Shown in pieces: positions 12,494-26,945 of a stretch of DNA of 64,000 bases. The translations under genes and the position numbers were made by a program. Each line of letters opens with the position of its first letter. Positions within the stretch are counted from its first letter, which is position 1. The notes beneath the pieces are model-generated. The model ran no database searches, had not been told where the DNA came from, and saw nothing but the letters and a program-made list of their open reading frames with translations. The DNA comes from Xiphydria camelus (Eukaryota > Arthropoda > Insecta > Hymenoptera > Xiphydriidae), in assembly GCA_963678675.1 (NCBI GenBank), contig OY783194.1:10074607-10138606 (forward strand), read 5' to 3'.

Positions 12494-13937
12494 AACCTTT
12501 TTACAGTCCCACGCGACCCATCGCACGCACCCTTGCCATTAGACGTTGGAAAAAGTGCCATTCTGCAGTTAGAACAAAATTTGTTTTATGATGCGTGAGA
12601 TTGACGAAAATTTTTTTGTTTTTATACTGCGCACCTGACCCATCAGAAGAATATATGATTTTTGAAATTTTGCTTAATTCTTTTTTAATGAAATCCACTA
12701 AATGTTTTTGAAACACATGAACTGCTATAGTAGTGTGTATCATGGTGCAAACATTCTGATATGATCACAAAACTTTTTAACTGGATATTGCCGTCATCAT
12801 GTCTGTAGTAAATTGTAAATGGGTGCACTGGCTACAGAGCCTGATCATTATTCCAGTGAAAGCCTTGTACAGCATTTTGAACAACAAAAGCATAATTTTC
12901 AAATAAATAACAGATTACAATGCAATCGAATGAATGAGAATTCTAATAGTTCCTTTTTTTATTTTTCATAAATTGATTTTGTTTTTTCACAAGAAATGAA
13001 TGAAGTAATTTTTCTAAACCAGTCTTTAATTTTTGTAAGTATTCATCAACTGCGAATATCATAACTTGCAGGGTAGTTCCGTCATAGTTTGTCCACTGTC
13101 TGTAAGTAATTTCGTCAATGAAATTTTGGTCAAAAATATTTTCTAATTCGTCGATTAGATTTTCTGCACCAGGACACTCAGAGCACTTACGAAAATAACC
13201 ATTATCTGATGTATGGTTCAACGCAAATCATACATTTTAAGAAGTCATGATAACTTTCTAATGGGTATAGGCTGTAAGGTTTTTTATTTTAGACCCTTTA
13301 ATCAACAATGTAACGTTTTCATGAATCGCACAAACACAAACTGAATGAGTGCCACTTGCACCTGCGACATACAATGTTTAGGTTGTAGAGAGCTGCGAAT
13401 TTAGAAAAGCTACATTGAACTTGTGGGTAATTTACCTTGAAAGTAAGGGTTGATGAAGTTCTTTTAAATTATTCAACAATAATCTCTTCTGCGTATGAAT
13501 ACGCTTGTCATCTACGAACGAACGAAATCTTTTTCCCCCGGCATTATACGACTATTCAAGTACATAAAAATTAATTATTGAATTAACTACTTCTTTTTCT
13601 AGAGATGGATGGCTTTTTGGGCTTGGATCGGATAAAATTCCTTTTTCGTCGGCAGTTTTTTTTCGCGATTGTAATCATATGATAAGTAGTGGAAGGAAAA
13701 TGGTGTTAAATTTTTCGATAAGACCAGTCCTTAAAAATAGTCAAATAGTTTAAATTCGTTCTTCAAAACTTGCAAATTATCTCCATCATTTTCCTCAACG
13801 CCATCATCATTATCATCAATAAAATTATGAAAGATTTTTTTAGACATTCCTTCAAATATGTTTCTCATCTTTTCATTCGAATAACACTGTTGAGAAACTT
13901 TTCTTCTTCGAACGGGTGAAATTCCTATTAAATCCAA
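12494..13937 (-). pseudogene. Decayed mobile-element gene (unit 2 copy)
   Basis: Same three fragments and same breaks as at 5060-6503, so the decay predates the duplication. Confidence 0.45.
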
Positions 13938-15506
13938 ACCTTAAATACTTACTTACTTACTTTGTTGAAAAATTCTAGTGTATTTCGGAATAGGCTATGC
14001 ATTGGTGAAAAATGTGGGTTGGCGTCGCGATCGGAACCAAAAAAAAATAGTGTGTAAAAATTTTCGCAATTTTTTTTTCGCGAATCTGGATTCGGAAAAA
14101 TTGCAAAAAAATTCAAAATGTGTATCATAATCATGAAAAATACTGTGAATTTTTTCAGATTTTTCTGATGATTAGTTTTGGATAAAAAGTCAAAAAACGA
14201 AAATTGCAAAATCCGCCATTACGAATTCAATATGGCGGATAATGGTCCGAAACTTTGGCAAAAATATACTTAGGCCGAGTACTTTTGAAAAGTTGATTAG
14301 AAATTTAAATCGGCTCTGGGGCCGATCTCACATGGAATTTTAAACTCGTATTATATTGTTGATACAATTTCAGTGAAAAACTGTGCATCGAAAGTATTAT
14401 TTACAGTGAAACATACCCTTTGGTTTGATTGGTGTTGTTCGTTTTTTTTTTCACTATTCTTGTGTAATTTAAACACATTACGTCAAGTGTTGCAAATTTT
14501 TTGTTGAAGGGTACTCGTCCGTTGCCGGTAAATTAAGAGCCAATAAATTTTGCTTCAAAACTTGTCTCAGAGCCTTCTGATCTTTTACTTTTGGATGAAC
14601 AGACAGATCGAAAGGATAGAAATATCTGTCTGTTCGAATTTTTGAACCATTCACAGATTTTGATGATTTTGGTATTTTAGCTTAACTTCACTGTTCAGGC
14701 GCCGTGCGATCAATGCTAGACACTGGTTTGCGACACGGCTAAGTAGCCGAACTACCGCAAGGCGGATTTTAAGGTTTCGGTGGTTGATGGGATGAGGTAG
14801 GTTTAAACCGATCCGTTAGTTCGAATGATTCAACACTGCACTCACTACATTACTACTAATCGGTGGTCGAGCCGGACCACCGTGCCGGATACCTAATGAC
14901 GAGCTTGATGCTAAATTAGAAGGATTTAGATCGCGATGATAATGAGCATGCAGAATTATCGAAATGAATGTTTCCGAGAAATATATGGGACTGCAATCGC
15001 GTAAGCAGCATACGCTTGTCGAAACATTCACGATATTCACTGACTAGAGAGAAACACTACGGTATTCCGGGTTATAGGGGGATTGGGTACTTCGCAAACG
15101 TAGTTTTTGTTTGAGTTACATATAGTTACATATAGTTACATATAGAGTATGTACATCCAAGTTTCGCCAAGAAATCCACCTTGGTGGCGTTGCTTGTGAT
15201 AACGATTTTCCACGGAAAGAATTCATTTGAATGCTTTGAAATCCACATTCTATTATAATTGAGGCAATATTGATTAAATCTCATAGGTAAAACACTTCAA
15301 TTATTATCCAAAATAACGCGTAAACAGCGCTTATACCACGGGCATCTGCTTAATGCTTGATGCGTGCCACAGATGGCACTTCATCTGTTTTGTGCAGTTA
15401 CCCAATCCCCCTATACATAAGTAAGTTGTGTTTTCGAACAACGGAATGTTTATCTCAAACAATGTTTATTCAACGAATTTAAAAATTCTATGGGCCAAAA
15501 TATTTT

Positions 15507-15729
15507 AGAACTTTCTAGAAAGTTCTGGAGAATTCTAGAACATTTCAGAACTTTCTAGAATATTCTGGAACATTCTAAAACATTCTCGAACATTTCAGAA
15601 AAATCTAGAATATTCTTGAACAAAATGTTGATGAATGTATTAAAATGGAATATTTTAGAATATTTTGGAATATACTATAACATCTTGGAAAATTCTAGAA
15701 CATTCTGGAAGAGTCCGCAATATTTTAAA
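15507..15729. repeat. TTCnnGAAnn array, unit 2
   Basis: Same array as at 8073, with the one base change at 15587 (TTCTCGAAC). It lies ~1.1 kb upstream of copy 3. Confidence 0.75.
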
Positions 15730-15732
15730 AAG

Positions 15733-16134
15733 GTTTGAGTGCCGTTGTACTCACGAAGGATGTATAAACATCTTACAATTATCTGCGGTCCGAGTTTAAT
15801 TGGGGAATATGACGTCGTAGTTCGACATAAAGAAGTTTAATTTTTTCTATAATAAAATATTTATTATTATTATATTAGATTTATAACTTACTAGCAGCCC
15901 GTCCCGGCTTCGCACGGGTAGATTGTGGATTGATTTAGTCCGTCCACCATTGTTTAAATACATTTTTAATACAAAACTTTTAGTATTTTTCCCGGGCTAC
16001 GCAATGGTCATATTGGATTTGACCTTGACCATGACCTTCAAGGTTATATCAAGGTCAAATTAATTTTTTTCACGTTCAAATGTGTCCTTGACCATTTTTT
16101 TCATGTTACCTTTATTGTCAGCGGAGGTCAAATT
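15733..16134 (-). mobile_element. Helentron-like element, cut at unit junction (copy b)
   Basis: Same truncated element at the unit 2/unit 3 junction. Confidence 0.65.
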
Positions 16135-16818
16135 TCAATGTCGGTTTGTGTCGGACGGTATAGGCCACGCAGCCAGAGTCCCTAGGTAAATTTACACCCT
16201 GTATTGATATATACACACACACACACACATACACACACAAAATATGATTGTGTCGCAATGAATATCGCTCCTTTGCAGTAAGAGTGAAATTACTCAAAAA
16301 AAATGCGATTTATGAGAAACTGGCTTTTAAAATATTGAAAATATTCAAAGGTTAATATTTATCAGAGAATTTCAAATTGAAAATCCCTAATAATTCCCAA
16401 TTTCTGATGTATAACAATTTTATTAGGGGTCTTAAGTTTTACCTTTTTTGATTTGCAGTACTAATGTACCTAAAATTCGATATCAGGATATCTCAAAAGA
16501 ATTCAATAAGTTATACCAATATTATCTAACAAACGTAAGAGAGAACTATATAGAACGTAGGAGAGAATCTTTCTAGCTGACATGTCAGATAAGATTGTAA
16601 AAACGGTTGATTTCTCGCTGATAGCCTAAGCCTTCAGCTTATAAGAAACTCGGTGTACCGTATCTTTATATTAGTGGTAACTAAGTTTCAGAGGAGTTTT
16701 AAACTTTAAGAGCTTCGTTAAGTGTTTAATCGTGGCAAAGGTATTTTGTAAAAGTCAAAGAAAGGGACAATAGAAGTATCTACTTCTCATTGAATAATTT
16801 TTTTTCGAACTTATCGGA

Positions 16819-17839
16819 ATGTTTGTATATAGTGCCAATCTGTTACTTATCCTATTAGTGGTTATAATACATGCTACTCCGCTGTTTAGAAATGTACCTA
16901 CAAGAATTAGAGCGGATGGTGATAAAACTGACTACAGGTTACCGACTTCTGCTGTGCCTATTTCTTATTCAATTAAATTGATACCCCATATTATTGAGGG
17001 AAATTTTACTTTCGATGGTGAATCAGATATTACTCTCCGAGTTATAGAAAAAACATCAAACTTGACCCTGCACATAAATCAGCTTACCATAGATGAGAGT
17101 ATAACGTCTTTAGTGTCAGAAACGGGTGCCGTATATATCCTGAAGAATCATACATATAATATGACGAAGCATTTTTTGACCCTGCACTTTGATAATGACA
17201 TTCCGACCGGAAGTTATAATTTGCATTTGAAATATATTGGAATTCTCAATAACAATTTGGCTGGATTCTACAGAAGTTCTTACATAAATGCCAATGGTGA
17301 GGTGGTGTAAGTATTAATGCTTAAATTTCATTTAAACGATGTCATAAACAATATTTTACAGTAATTGAAACAAATTTTTTCAGATGGCTGGCTACTACGC
17401 AGTTCGAATCTACGTCAGCTCGTCGTGCATTTCCCTGTTGGGACGAGCCTGGTTTAAAAGCTACTTTCAATATCACCATCAAACATTATACCAATTACAC
17501 TGCCATCTCTAATATGCCAGTAATGAATCAGTCTGAAGTGGACAGTAACGATAACAAAATATGGACAACATTTGAAACTACACCCATAATGTCTACTTAT
17601 TTAGTAGCATTCATTATTAGCGACTTTGTGCACATTGGCAACGAAAATAAAACTTTTAACGTGTGGACAAGGAATAATGCTATTAATACCACATATTACG
17701 CTTACGAAATAGGAAAAAAAGAATTGTCTCTTTTGGAAGACTTTACAAATATTTCTTTCATCTTGCCGAAAATGGATCAGATATCTATTCCTGATTTTTC
17801 GGCAGGAGCGATGGAGAATTGGGGCCTCGTTACTTACAG
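16819..17839 (+). CDS. Aminopeptidase N 5' fragment, copy 3 (exons 1-2 only)
   Basis: Exon 1 is 16819-17306 and exon 2 is 17384-17839; splice sites and peptide match the other copies. This is the last member of the direct array. Downstream come unrelated elements, then the larger duplicated segment that holds the complete gene. Confidence 0.85.
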
Positions 17840-19622
17840 GTAGGCATATAGTTAATATCAAATTAAATATGCTTTATTTTAAAATAACTAAAAGAATTAT
17901 ATTTTGATAGGAATATAAATGCTCACATACCATACATATCATTCACATTAGTCCGATAAAATTCGATTCGAGATTAGATACCAGTGTTCATAAAAATAGC
18001 CCGTGATAAGCTTCGAGCAATTCATTCTTATCTAAAATCTACCGTTTCCTCGAAATATGGCCTAAATTGAATTTCCTTGGGTTATTGGTAATTTTGTTGA
18101 TTCACTTTAATATTCTCCGGTTTTTAGGAATATATACAGTAACACATAAATATCCTTGCTGAGAAAAAACTTCTAACATTTTTATAAAGTTTACAAATAC
18201 CGTATAGAACTTCATATATTCTTATATAAAATTTATGAGGATATATAAGACTATGCGATCAGTTTATGAGAATCTTATGTTCTTTTCAACAAGGATTTTT
18301 ATACCCTCAAAATGTCTCCATCATAAGAAACAGCGCCTTTAATCTTCATGAAACTTGGCAGATAAGTCCATAAAAAAGTATTTGAACCTTCTTTTTAACA
18401 ACTTACATTTTTGTACCATACATGTCTTTTTAACCAGGAAGTTTTGATATGTGGCTTGCCATGTTCATTTCACTCTGGCTGATCAGTATCAGCCAATAAA
18501 ATAGCGAGTCACTTCTCTTTATTTTGGCACATCATATACTTCATGATCTTCGGTACCAGGATCTGAACTATAGAGCCTTCTGCGGGATCTGTTATGTCAG
18601 TTGACTATCAAGCTTACCTAAGTGAATAATAACATACAAACCTGATTTCTAATACTTAGAGCTAGCTTAGCAGATGATTAATGACATTTAATGACATTTT
18701 TAGATTAGAGCAAATAATGAGACAACTCATTTCCACGTCACTCTAGAGTGCGATAAATACGAAAGCGTTATTGAACGGCAATAATGAACTCCCCGAGCCA
18801 CCCTCACAGACAGACAGACAGAAAGGGGCCACCCCTCCGCTCCCAACCTGGGGGGCCCAGGGCCGCCATGCAGAAGCTCCTCAGGTGCTTTTTCGCTTCC
18901 CCTTCCCCTAAAGGGCGCGTCTACAGCTGACTTCTTATCTAGAGTATAGACTGATTACATATTTATCTCTGTTTTCTAAATTTTTAACATTTTTTCCTGA
19001 GTTTCCTCTTTTTTCTTGGAATAATTAAAGAATCATTTTGTCGATGATGTCGATGGTCGAGATTATTTTTTTCAAAAACAACTCTAGCGAAGAAAAGCTA
19101 CTGAGTGGCCAATAATTGTCAATATTAACTATTCACAAATCAATAATTCTCAATAGTTACTAATGAAATTAAAAAGTTTCGTTCAATGATTCCCAACGGT
19201 AAATAGTTGTTTGTTTATCCTTCCCCCTCAAGTTCATTCAAGAAAAATTAATGGAGAAAAAAAATGAAAAAAGGCAAATCTGAAATAGTATCTTATATAA
19301 TGATATAAGATACTATTTCAGATTTGCCTTTTTTTTCATTTTCTAATTAGACGGAAATCCAAGGTTTTTTCAGACCCTGTTTAATTAGGTCGTAACGAGG
19401 CATGGTGAAGGAATCGTCCCAGTTGTGAGAAGCTAACACCCCCCAGATTCGAAGTTTACAAATCTGAATACACCAAGGTAGAACCCATTTTTAACCATGA
19501 ATGACCATTAAATTATTTCGTTTGACCACCTTCCGTTTAGGAGATATAGCAATTTTTACCCTTTAATTTTATGATAAATGAAAATAAGAATAAGCAGGAT
19601 AAAAGTAATTTGAATACTTTCG

Positions 19623-19775
<153 letters not shown>

Positions 19776-19938
19776 CCGTAATTGACACATATAATGCTAC
19801 GAATCGTGGCCTCGGCCGCGGCGCATCACTAGTTTGTTACAAATTGTGACGAAATATTAGGAACTCATTCGCCCATTCAAATAATTGTTTCGGCGTTTGT
19901 CTTATATTGGATGTTCTTTGAAGGCTAGTTCTTGCACC

Positions 19939-21382
19939 AACCTTTTTACAGTCCCACGCGACCCATCGCACGCACCCTTGCCATTAGACGTTGGAAAAAG
20001 TGCCATTCTGCAGTTAGAACAAAATTTGTTTTATGATGCGTGAGATTGACGAAAATTTTTTTGTTTTTATACTGCGCACCTGACCCATCAGAAGAATATA
20101 TGATTTTTGAAATTTTGCTTAATTCTTTTTTAATGAAATCCACTAAATGTTTTTGAAACACATGAACTGCTATAGTAGTGTGTATCATGGTGCAAACATT
20201 CTGATATGATCACAAAACTTTTTAACTGGATATTGCCGTCATCATGTCTGTAGTAAATTGTAAATGGGTGCACTGGCTACAGAGCCTGATCATTATTCCA
20301 GTGAAAGCCTTGTACAGCATTTTGAACAACAAAAGCATAATTTTCAAATAAATAACAGATTACAATGCAATCGAATGAATGAGAATTCTAATAGTTCCTT
20401 TTTTTATTTTTCATAAATTGATTTTGTTTTTTCACAAGAAATGAATGAAGTAATTTTTCTAAACCAGTCTTTAATTTTTGTAAGTATTCATCAACTGCGA
20501 ATATCATAACTTGCAGGGTAGTTCCGTCATAGTTTGTCCACTGTCTGTAAGTAATTTCGTCAATGAAATTTTGGTCAAAAATATTTTCTAATTCGTCGAT
20601 TAGATTTTCTGCACCAGGACACTCAGAGCACTTACGAAAATAACCATTATCTGATGTATGGTTCAACGCAAATCATACATTTTAAGAAGTCATGATAACT
20701 TTCTAATGGGTATAGGCTGTAAGGTTTTTTATTTTAGACCCTTTAATCAACAATGTAACGTTTTCATGAATCGCACAAACACAAACTGAATGAGTGCCAC
20801 TTGCACCTGCGACATACAATGTTTAGGTTGTAGAGAGCTGCGAATTTAGAAAAGCTACATTGAACTTGTGGGTAATTTACCTTGAAAGTAAGGGTTGATG
20901 AAGTTCTTTTAAATTATTCAACAATAATCTCTTCTGCGTATGAATACGCTTGTCATCTACGAACGAACGAAATCTTTTTCCCCCGGCATTATACGACTAT
21001 TCAAGTACATAAAAATTAATTATTGAATTAACTACTTCTTTTTCTAGAGATGGATGGCTTTTTGGGCTTGGATCGGATAAAATTCCTTTTTCGTCGGCAG
21101 TTTTTTTTCGCGATTGTAATCATATGATAAGTAGTGGAAGGAAAATGGTGTTAAATTTTTCGATAAGACCAGTCCTTAAAAATAGTCAAATAGTTTAAAT
21201 TCGTTCTTCAAAACTTGCAAATTATCTCCATCATTTTCCTCAACGCCATCATCATTATCATCAATAAAATTATGAAAGATTTTTTTAGACATTCCTTCAA
21301 ATATGTTTCTCATCTTTTCATTCGAATAACACTGTTGAGAAACTTTTCTTCTTCGAACGGGTGAAATTCCTATTAAATCCAA
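19939..21382 (-). pseudogene. Decayed mobile-element gene (unit 3 copy)
   Basis: Same fragments and breaks as at 5060-6503. Confidence 0.45.
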
Positions 21383-22951
21383 ACCTTAAATACTTACTTA
21401 CTTACTTTGTTGAAAAATTCTAGTGTATTTCGGAATAGGCTATGCATTGGTGAAAAATGTGGGTTGGCGTCGCGATCGGAACCAAAAAAAAATAGTGTGT
21501 AAAAATTTTCGCAATTTTTTTTTCGCGAATCTGGATTCGGAAAAATTGCAAAAAAATTCAAAATGTGTATCATAATCATGAAAAATACTGTGAATTTTTT
21601 CAGATTTTTCTGATGATTAGTTTTGGATAAAAAGTCAAAAAACGAAAATTGCAAAATCCGCCATTACGAATTCAATATGGCGGATAATGGTCCGAAACTT
21701 TGGCAAAAATATACTTAGGCCGAGTACTTTTGAAAAGTTGATTAGAAATTTAAATCGGCTCTGGGGCCGATCTCACATGGAATTTTAAACTCGTATTATA
21801 TTGTTGATACAATTTCAGTGAAAAACTGTGCATCGAAAGTATTATTTACAGTGAAACATACCCTTTGGTTTGATTGGTGTTGTTCGTTTTTTTTTTCACT
21901 ATTCTTGTGTAATTTAAACACATTACGTCAAGTGTTGCAAATTTTTTGTTGAAGGGTACTCGTCCGTTGCCGGTAAATTAAGAGCCAATAAATTTTGCTT
22001 CAAAACTTGTCTCAGAGCCTTCTGATCTTTTACTTTTGGATGAACAGACAGATCGAAAGGATAGAAATATCTGTCTGTTCGAATTTTTGAACCATTCACA
22101 GATTTTGATGATTTTGGTATTTTAGCTTAACTTCACTGTTCAGGCGCCGTGCGATCAATGCTAGACACTGGTTTGCGACACGGCTAAGTAGCCGAACTAC
22201 CGCAAGGCGGATTTTAAGGTTTCGGTGGTTGATGGGATGAGGTAGGTTTAAACCGATCCGTTAGTTCGAATGATTCAACACTGCACTCACTACATTACTA
22301 CTAATCGGTGGTCGAGCCGGACCACCGTGCCGGATACCTAATGACGAGCTTGATGCTAAATTAGAAGGATTTAGATCGCGATGATAATGAGCATGCAGAA
22401 TTATCGAAATGAATGTTTCCGAGAAATATATGGGACTGCAATCGCGTAAGCAGCATACGCTTGTCGAAACATTCACGATATTCACTGACTAGAGAGAAAC
22501 ACTACGGTATTCCGGGTTATAGGGGGATTGGGTACTTCGCAAACGTAGTTTTTGTTTGAGTTACATATAGTTACATATAGTTACATATAGAGTATGTACA
22601 TCCAAGTTTCGCCAAGAAATCCACCTTGGTGGCGTTGCTTGTGATAACGATTTTCCACGGAAAGAATTCATTTGAATGCTTTGAAATCCACATTCTATTA
22701 TAATTGAGGCAATATTGATTAAATCTCATAGGTAAAACACTTCAATTATTATCCAAAATAACGCGTAAACAGCGCTTATACCACGGGCATCTGCTTAATG
22801 CTTGATGCGTGCCACAGATGGCACTTCATCTGTTTTGTGCAGTTACCCAATCCCCCTATACATAAGTAAGTTGTGTTTTCGAACAACGGAATGTTTATCT
22901 CAAACAATGTTTATTCAACGAATTTAAAAATTCTATGGGCCAAAATATTTT

Positions 22952-23174
22952 AGAACTTTCTAGAAAGTTCTGGAGAATTCTAGAACATTTCAGAACTTTC
23001 TAGAATATTCTGGAACATTCTAAAACATTCTGGAACATTTCAGAAAAATCTAGAATATTCTTGAACAAAATGTTGATGAATGTATTAAAATGGAATATTT
23101 TAGAATATTTTGGAATATACTATAACATCTTGGAAAATTCTAGAACATTCTGGAAGAGTCCGCAATATTTTAAA
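22952..23174. repeat. TTCnnGAAnn array, unit 3
   Basis: Same array; here no aminopeptidase exon follows directly. Confidence 0.75.
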
Positions 23175-23177
23175 AAG

Positions 23178-24092
23178 GTTTGAGTGCCGTTGTACTCACG
23201 AAGGATGTATAAACATCTTACAATTATCTGCGGTCCGAGTTTAATTGGGGAATATGACGTCGTAGTTCGACATAAAGAAGTTTAATTTTTTCTATAATAA
23301 AATATTTATTATTATTATATTAGATTTATAACTTACTAGCAGCCCGTCCCGGCTTCGCACGGGTAGATTGTGGATTGATTTAGTCCGTCCACCATTGTTT
23401 AAATACATTTTTAATACAAAACTTTTAGTATTTTTCCCGGGCTACGCAATGGTCATATTGGATTTGACCTTGACCATGACCTTCAAGGTTATATCAAGGT
23501 CAAATTAATTTTTTTCACGTTCAAATGTGTCCTTGACCATTTTTTTCATGTTACCTTTATTGTCAGCGGAGGTCAAATTTAGGTCAAGTATAGCTCGACT
23601 TTTTGAACACCCTGTTTATAAGATTTACTAACTCAGAAACCTTCGCGGATATGCGTCCAACTGTTCCCCAAATTTTCATCTCAATCGGATGAACGGTTTA
23701 GGAAGGCATAATAATCATCCGTACCGGTACTTTTTGAACACCCTGTATAAGATTTACTAACTCAGAAACCTTCGCGGACATGCGTTCAACCATTTCCCAA
23801 CTTTTCATCGCAATCGGATGAACGGTTTAGGAAGGCATTTGATATTACCTTAAAGGTCACGGTCAAGGTCAAATCCAATACGACCACTGGGTAGCCAAGG
23901 GAAAATCCTTAAAGTGTTGTATTAAACATTTTTCTCTAAAATATTTTCCCGTTGAGATAATCCAGCTTGCGCGAATAGTATGCGCAGTACACACACACTG
24001 ACGCAGTCACATCTACATGACTTACGTCTGACGCTCAATTTCCCAGGAAGGTCGTACCGCAGAGACATAGCATAGATGTTTACACATAAAAA
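23178..24092 (-). mobile_element. Non-autonomous Helentron-like element (copy c)
   Basis: Full length. The left side has the hairpin and GATGTATAAACATC; the right side ends with GATGTTTACACAT followed by A's. A subterminal motif at the hairpin end inverted against a terminal motif at the other end is the asymmetric arrangement described for Helentrons and their non-autonomous INE-like relatives. The inside contains a CCCGGCTTCGCACGGG tract and two ~125-bp imperfect repeats (23602-23726, 23727-23846). No ORF. Confidence 0.65.
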
Positions 24093-24189
24093 ATGTTATA
24101 ACACTGTAAAGCACTTGAGATAGTCACTTGAAGAAGTCCATTGGTGGGCGGCACCCTTTTAATAATCAACCCGTGATGTCGGTCTCAAC

Positions 24190-24460
24190 CTGTGTGAAGT
24201 TAGCACCCCCGTGGCGCAATTTCGAAAATTCAAATGCGTGTTCGTTTTGTCCTTTGTTTGTCCATGATTGACCATCACTTTGTTTTTTTGTCCAACTCAC
24301 TGTTTCGGAGATATAGGGGGGTGGGTCGGGGTGCTAACTTGACGCTAGCACCCCCATGGCGGAATTTTGAAAATTCAAATGCGTGAACGTTTGTCCTTTG
24401 TTTGTCCATGATTGACCATCACTTTGTTTTTTTTGTCCAACTCACCGTTTCGAAGATATA
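24190..24460. repeat. Two imperfect ~130-bp direct repeats
   Basis: Both copies run GCACCCCC..GGC, AAAATTCAAATGCGTG, TTTGTCCATGATTGACC, then GATATAGGGG. The second is followed by a poly-G run (24461-24478). The same block recurs at about 44549-44819. A diverged relative seems to lie at 4527-4660 in each unit. Confidence 0.6.
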
Positions 24461-24540
24461 GGGGGGGGGGGGGGGGGGAGAAACTATTAGGGGAACAACT
24501 TTGCTGCCGCCGCTTTCCCATAGATATTATATGAGGAATA

Positions 24541-25089
24541 TACAGGGTGTAAAAAAAGTCCCGGGACGGTCGAATATTTTGAAAAATACGCGCCACATAG
24601 AAAAACAAAGAAACACTTATTCAATAGTTTCAAAAGTTCTATCCAGCCATATCAAACTCGACTCCCCTCCCCCCACCCCCACTGGGGGGCGGGGGGTAAC
24701 TTCAATATTTTAAATGGAAACCCCCAATTTTTATTACAGATTCGGGTTTGACGTTAAAAAATAAGAAACTTTTGTCTGAAATATTTTTTTGTATCAAGGG
24801 TAGATGGCGCTCCAATCGATGGGGGAAACATACAAATACGAAACCCTAAAAATTCATGGAAAAAACTTCAAAACGAAAAACAAAAAATACGTGTTCAATA
24901 GTTTTAAAAGTTCTATCCAGCCATATCAAATTCGACTCCCCTCCTCCCACCCCCGCTAGGGGGCGGGGGGTAACTTCAAAATTTTTAATGGAAACCCCCA
25001 ATTTTTATTGCAGATTCGGGTTTTACGTTACAAAATAAGAAACTTTTGTCTGAAACATTTTTTTGTATCTTGGGTAGATGGCGCCTGTC
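24541..25089 (+). mobile_element. Left arm of a mariner-type element, rest missing
   Basis: Begins TACAGGGTGTAAAAAAAGTC and matches the left inverted repeat of the full element at 44898 up to 25089, where the match stops abruptly. It marks the right edge of the larger duplication. The arm holds two imperfect ~200-bp repeats, each ending GTAGATGGCGC. Confidence 0.75.
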
Positions 25090-26050
25090 GCTCCTGGGGA
25101 AACCGTGTGAAAACCCAGGAAGAAGAATTGGCACACTCCAAGAGGATTCTTTTCGTATCACTATATGCACTAGTTCGATTATGTCAGTTTTTTCCAAGTT
25201 CGCGCGCACCGCTGTCACCACTGTTATGACCCGGTTGATTTCAGTCCCGGTCACTCTGAGACACGAGGCGCGAGGATCCCGCACCGTGCACGAGACGCGC
25301 GAATTTAGGACGACTCTCGAAGGAAACAAGGGAGAAATCTTCAAGCAAAGGTTGCCGGCAAAATTCAGATTTATTCTCTTTAGGAAAAACAGAAAAGTCG
25401 CGTTTGGTTTCGAAGTCGATTTTCGTCTATATGCTATTTCTTCTTCCGACGTTTCAAGTCCCTCTCGGCGTCGCCCGGGAAGGGTATCCTTCTGTGGGGG
25501 TATCTCGTGTAATATCCAATCGGGGTGGGTTTTCGTGAGGGGGCGTGTTTTCTCGAGGACGGATGCTGTGGGCGGAGGCGTCGGATGTCGCAACGTCTTC
25601 CAGATGTGTCGATGCATCTTTCTTCGAATGCGTGGGTCCTGCGTTGGCGAGTTCTCCGCGAAGGGACTAAAAAGATGGGTTTATGGCCTCTCGTAGTTCT
25701 CGGGCCGTGCGGCGTTGCAGGCTCCGCTCTCATTGTTCTCGGACCGGGAGAAAGTGGCAGTATCCGCTCTCCTCCTACCTACCCTATCTTATCCCTCGAG
25801 TGACCATTACTCTACGCGAAAAAGGGAGATATGTTAATGGGGCGAGGATTTCTAATGCGCAAATCTGAATCGAAGCATCCTTTGAATCGACCGCGTTCTT
25901 TAGCGGAAGATGTGGCGGTCGTCGCTTCATGAAAACGTGACGTGACGTCACATATAATTCTATAAATACAAGAATAAGTTTTGCTTTTGTACTTACACAA
26001 ATTTTTGTACAGCTTTAATCCACAATTTGCGTTTATCAAGTTTCCAAGGC
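25090..26050. other. CpG-rich region without assignable gene
   Basis: Clearly richer in G+C than its surroundings. Frames stay open on both strands (+ 25046-25696, - 24985-25617), but neither shows a known motif, and both start in the mariner arm. It is probably an old element or an LTR/UTR fragment. Confidence 0.35.
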
Positions 26051-26055
26051 CTGGG

Positions 26056-26235
26056 CCCCCTTTCTCGAACTGGCTCGTATCTTTGCATGCACGCATCTTA
26101 GCATATAGACTAATCAGGATTCCGTTGTCCGTAACCCCACCATAAGTATTCCGTATACTTATTCCTGATTGGTCTATTCGCTAAGATGCGTGTACGCATT
26201 GCGTATCATTATACGAGCGAGTTCGAGAAAGGGGC
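26056..26235. mobile_element. Foldback MITE
   Basis: The left arm (CCCCCTTTCTCGAACTGGCTCG, then ACGCATCTTAGC..ATAGAC.AATCAGGA) is inverted in the right arm ending GAGCGAGTTCGAGAAAGGGG. Arms are ~80 bp with several mismatches; the centre is ~20 bp. No ORF. Confidence 0.6.
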
Positions 26236-26945
26236 TCCTGTGGGGGCTAGTAAGCCGATGGAAACGTATAAAAATGTATTTGTTTACTTTTATCAATAAC
26301 CTTCCGTGGTGTATTATAACAACCTTTTACAACATATGACATGTTGCCTGCGCCCTAGGGAACTTCTGTCGCGACGATTGACGTCTGCCGGCGATCGACA
26401 GAGCCAATCGTTCTGCGTCCTTGCGTCTCCGACCAATAGCGTACAACCTAGAGTCTACAAATCGCTACGTACCATATCGTCCTATGTATACAACATACGT
26501 GGAGACCCTGTATATTCTCGTCACGTCCGTTATTATAATGATCTATAATATATGTGGCAGGCCTGTGCCGCCTTCCAGGGCCGACTCTAGAGGAGGTGCA
26601 CCGATCGCGTTAGGCGCTTGTTACGCCTTCTTTTCTCCTTTTGTCATTCAGCTATTCTGTGATTCGAGTTCTTGACGACGGACGGTTCGACACGACCGCG
26701 ATCGGTTTCCGCCTTTTTTTCCTTTCCCTGCTTTCACGAAGGCAATAAAGAGTTATTCTGTATTGTTCGTGAGTGATTTCATTCCCACTGGGATTCGATC
26801 TTCGCGCGTAGAGATCGAGAGTGTGGTACGAGACCCACACATTGGTGACCCCGACGTGATTTGAAGCCGGCCGACGAGGCGGGTTTTTTGTTTAAAAAAA
26901 AGCAGCGACTACGCATATAAAAAATTAAATCGTTTTTAAAATTTA

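Noticed and set aside
24985..25696. 210- and 216-codon overlapping frames on opposite strands
   Set aside because: High G+C lowers stop frequency; both begin in the mariner arm, lack motifs and overlap each other.
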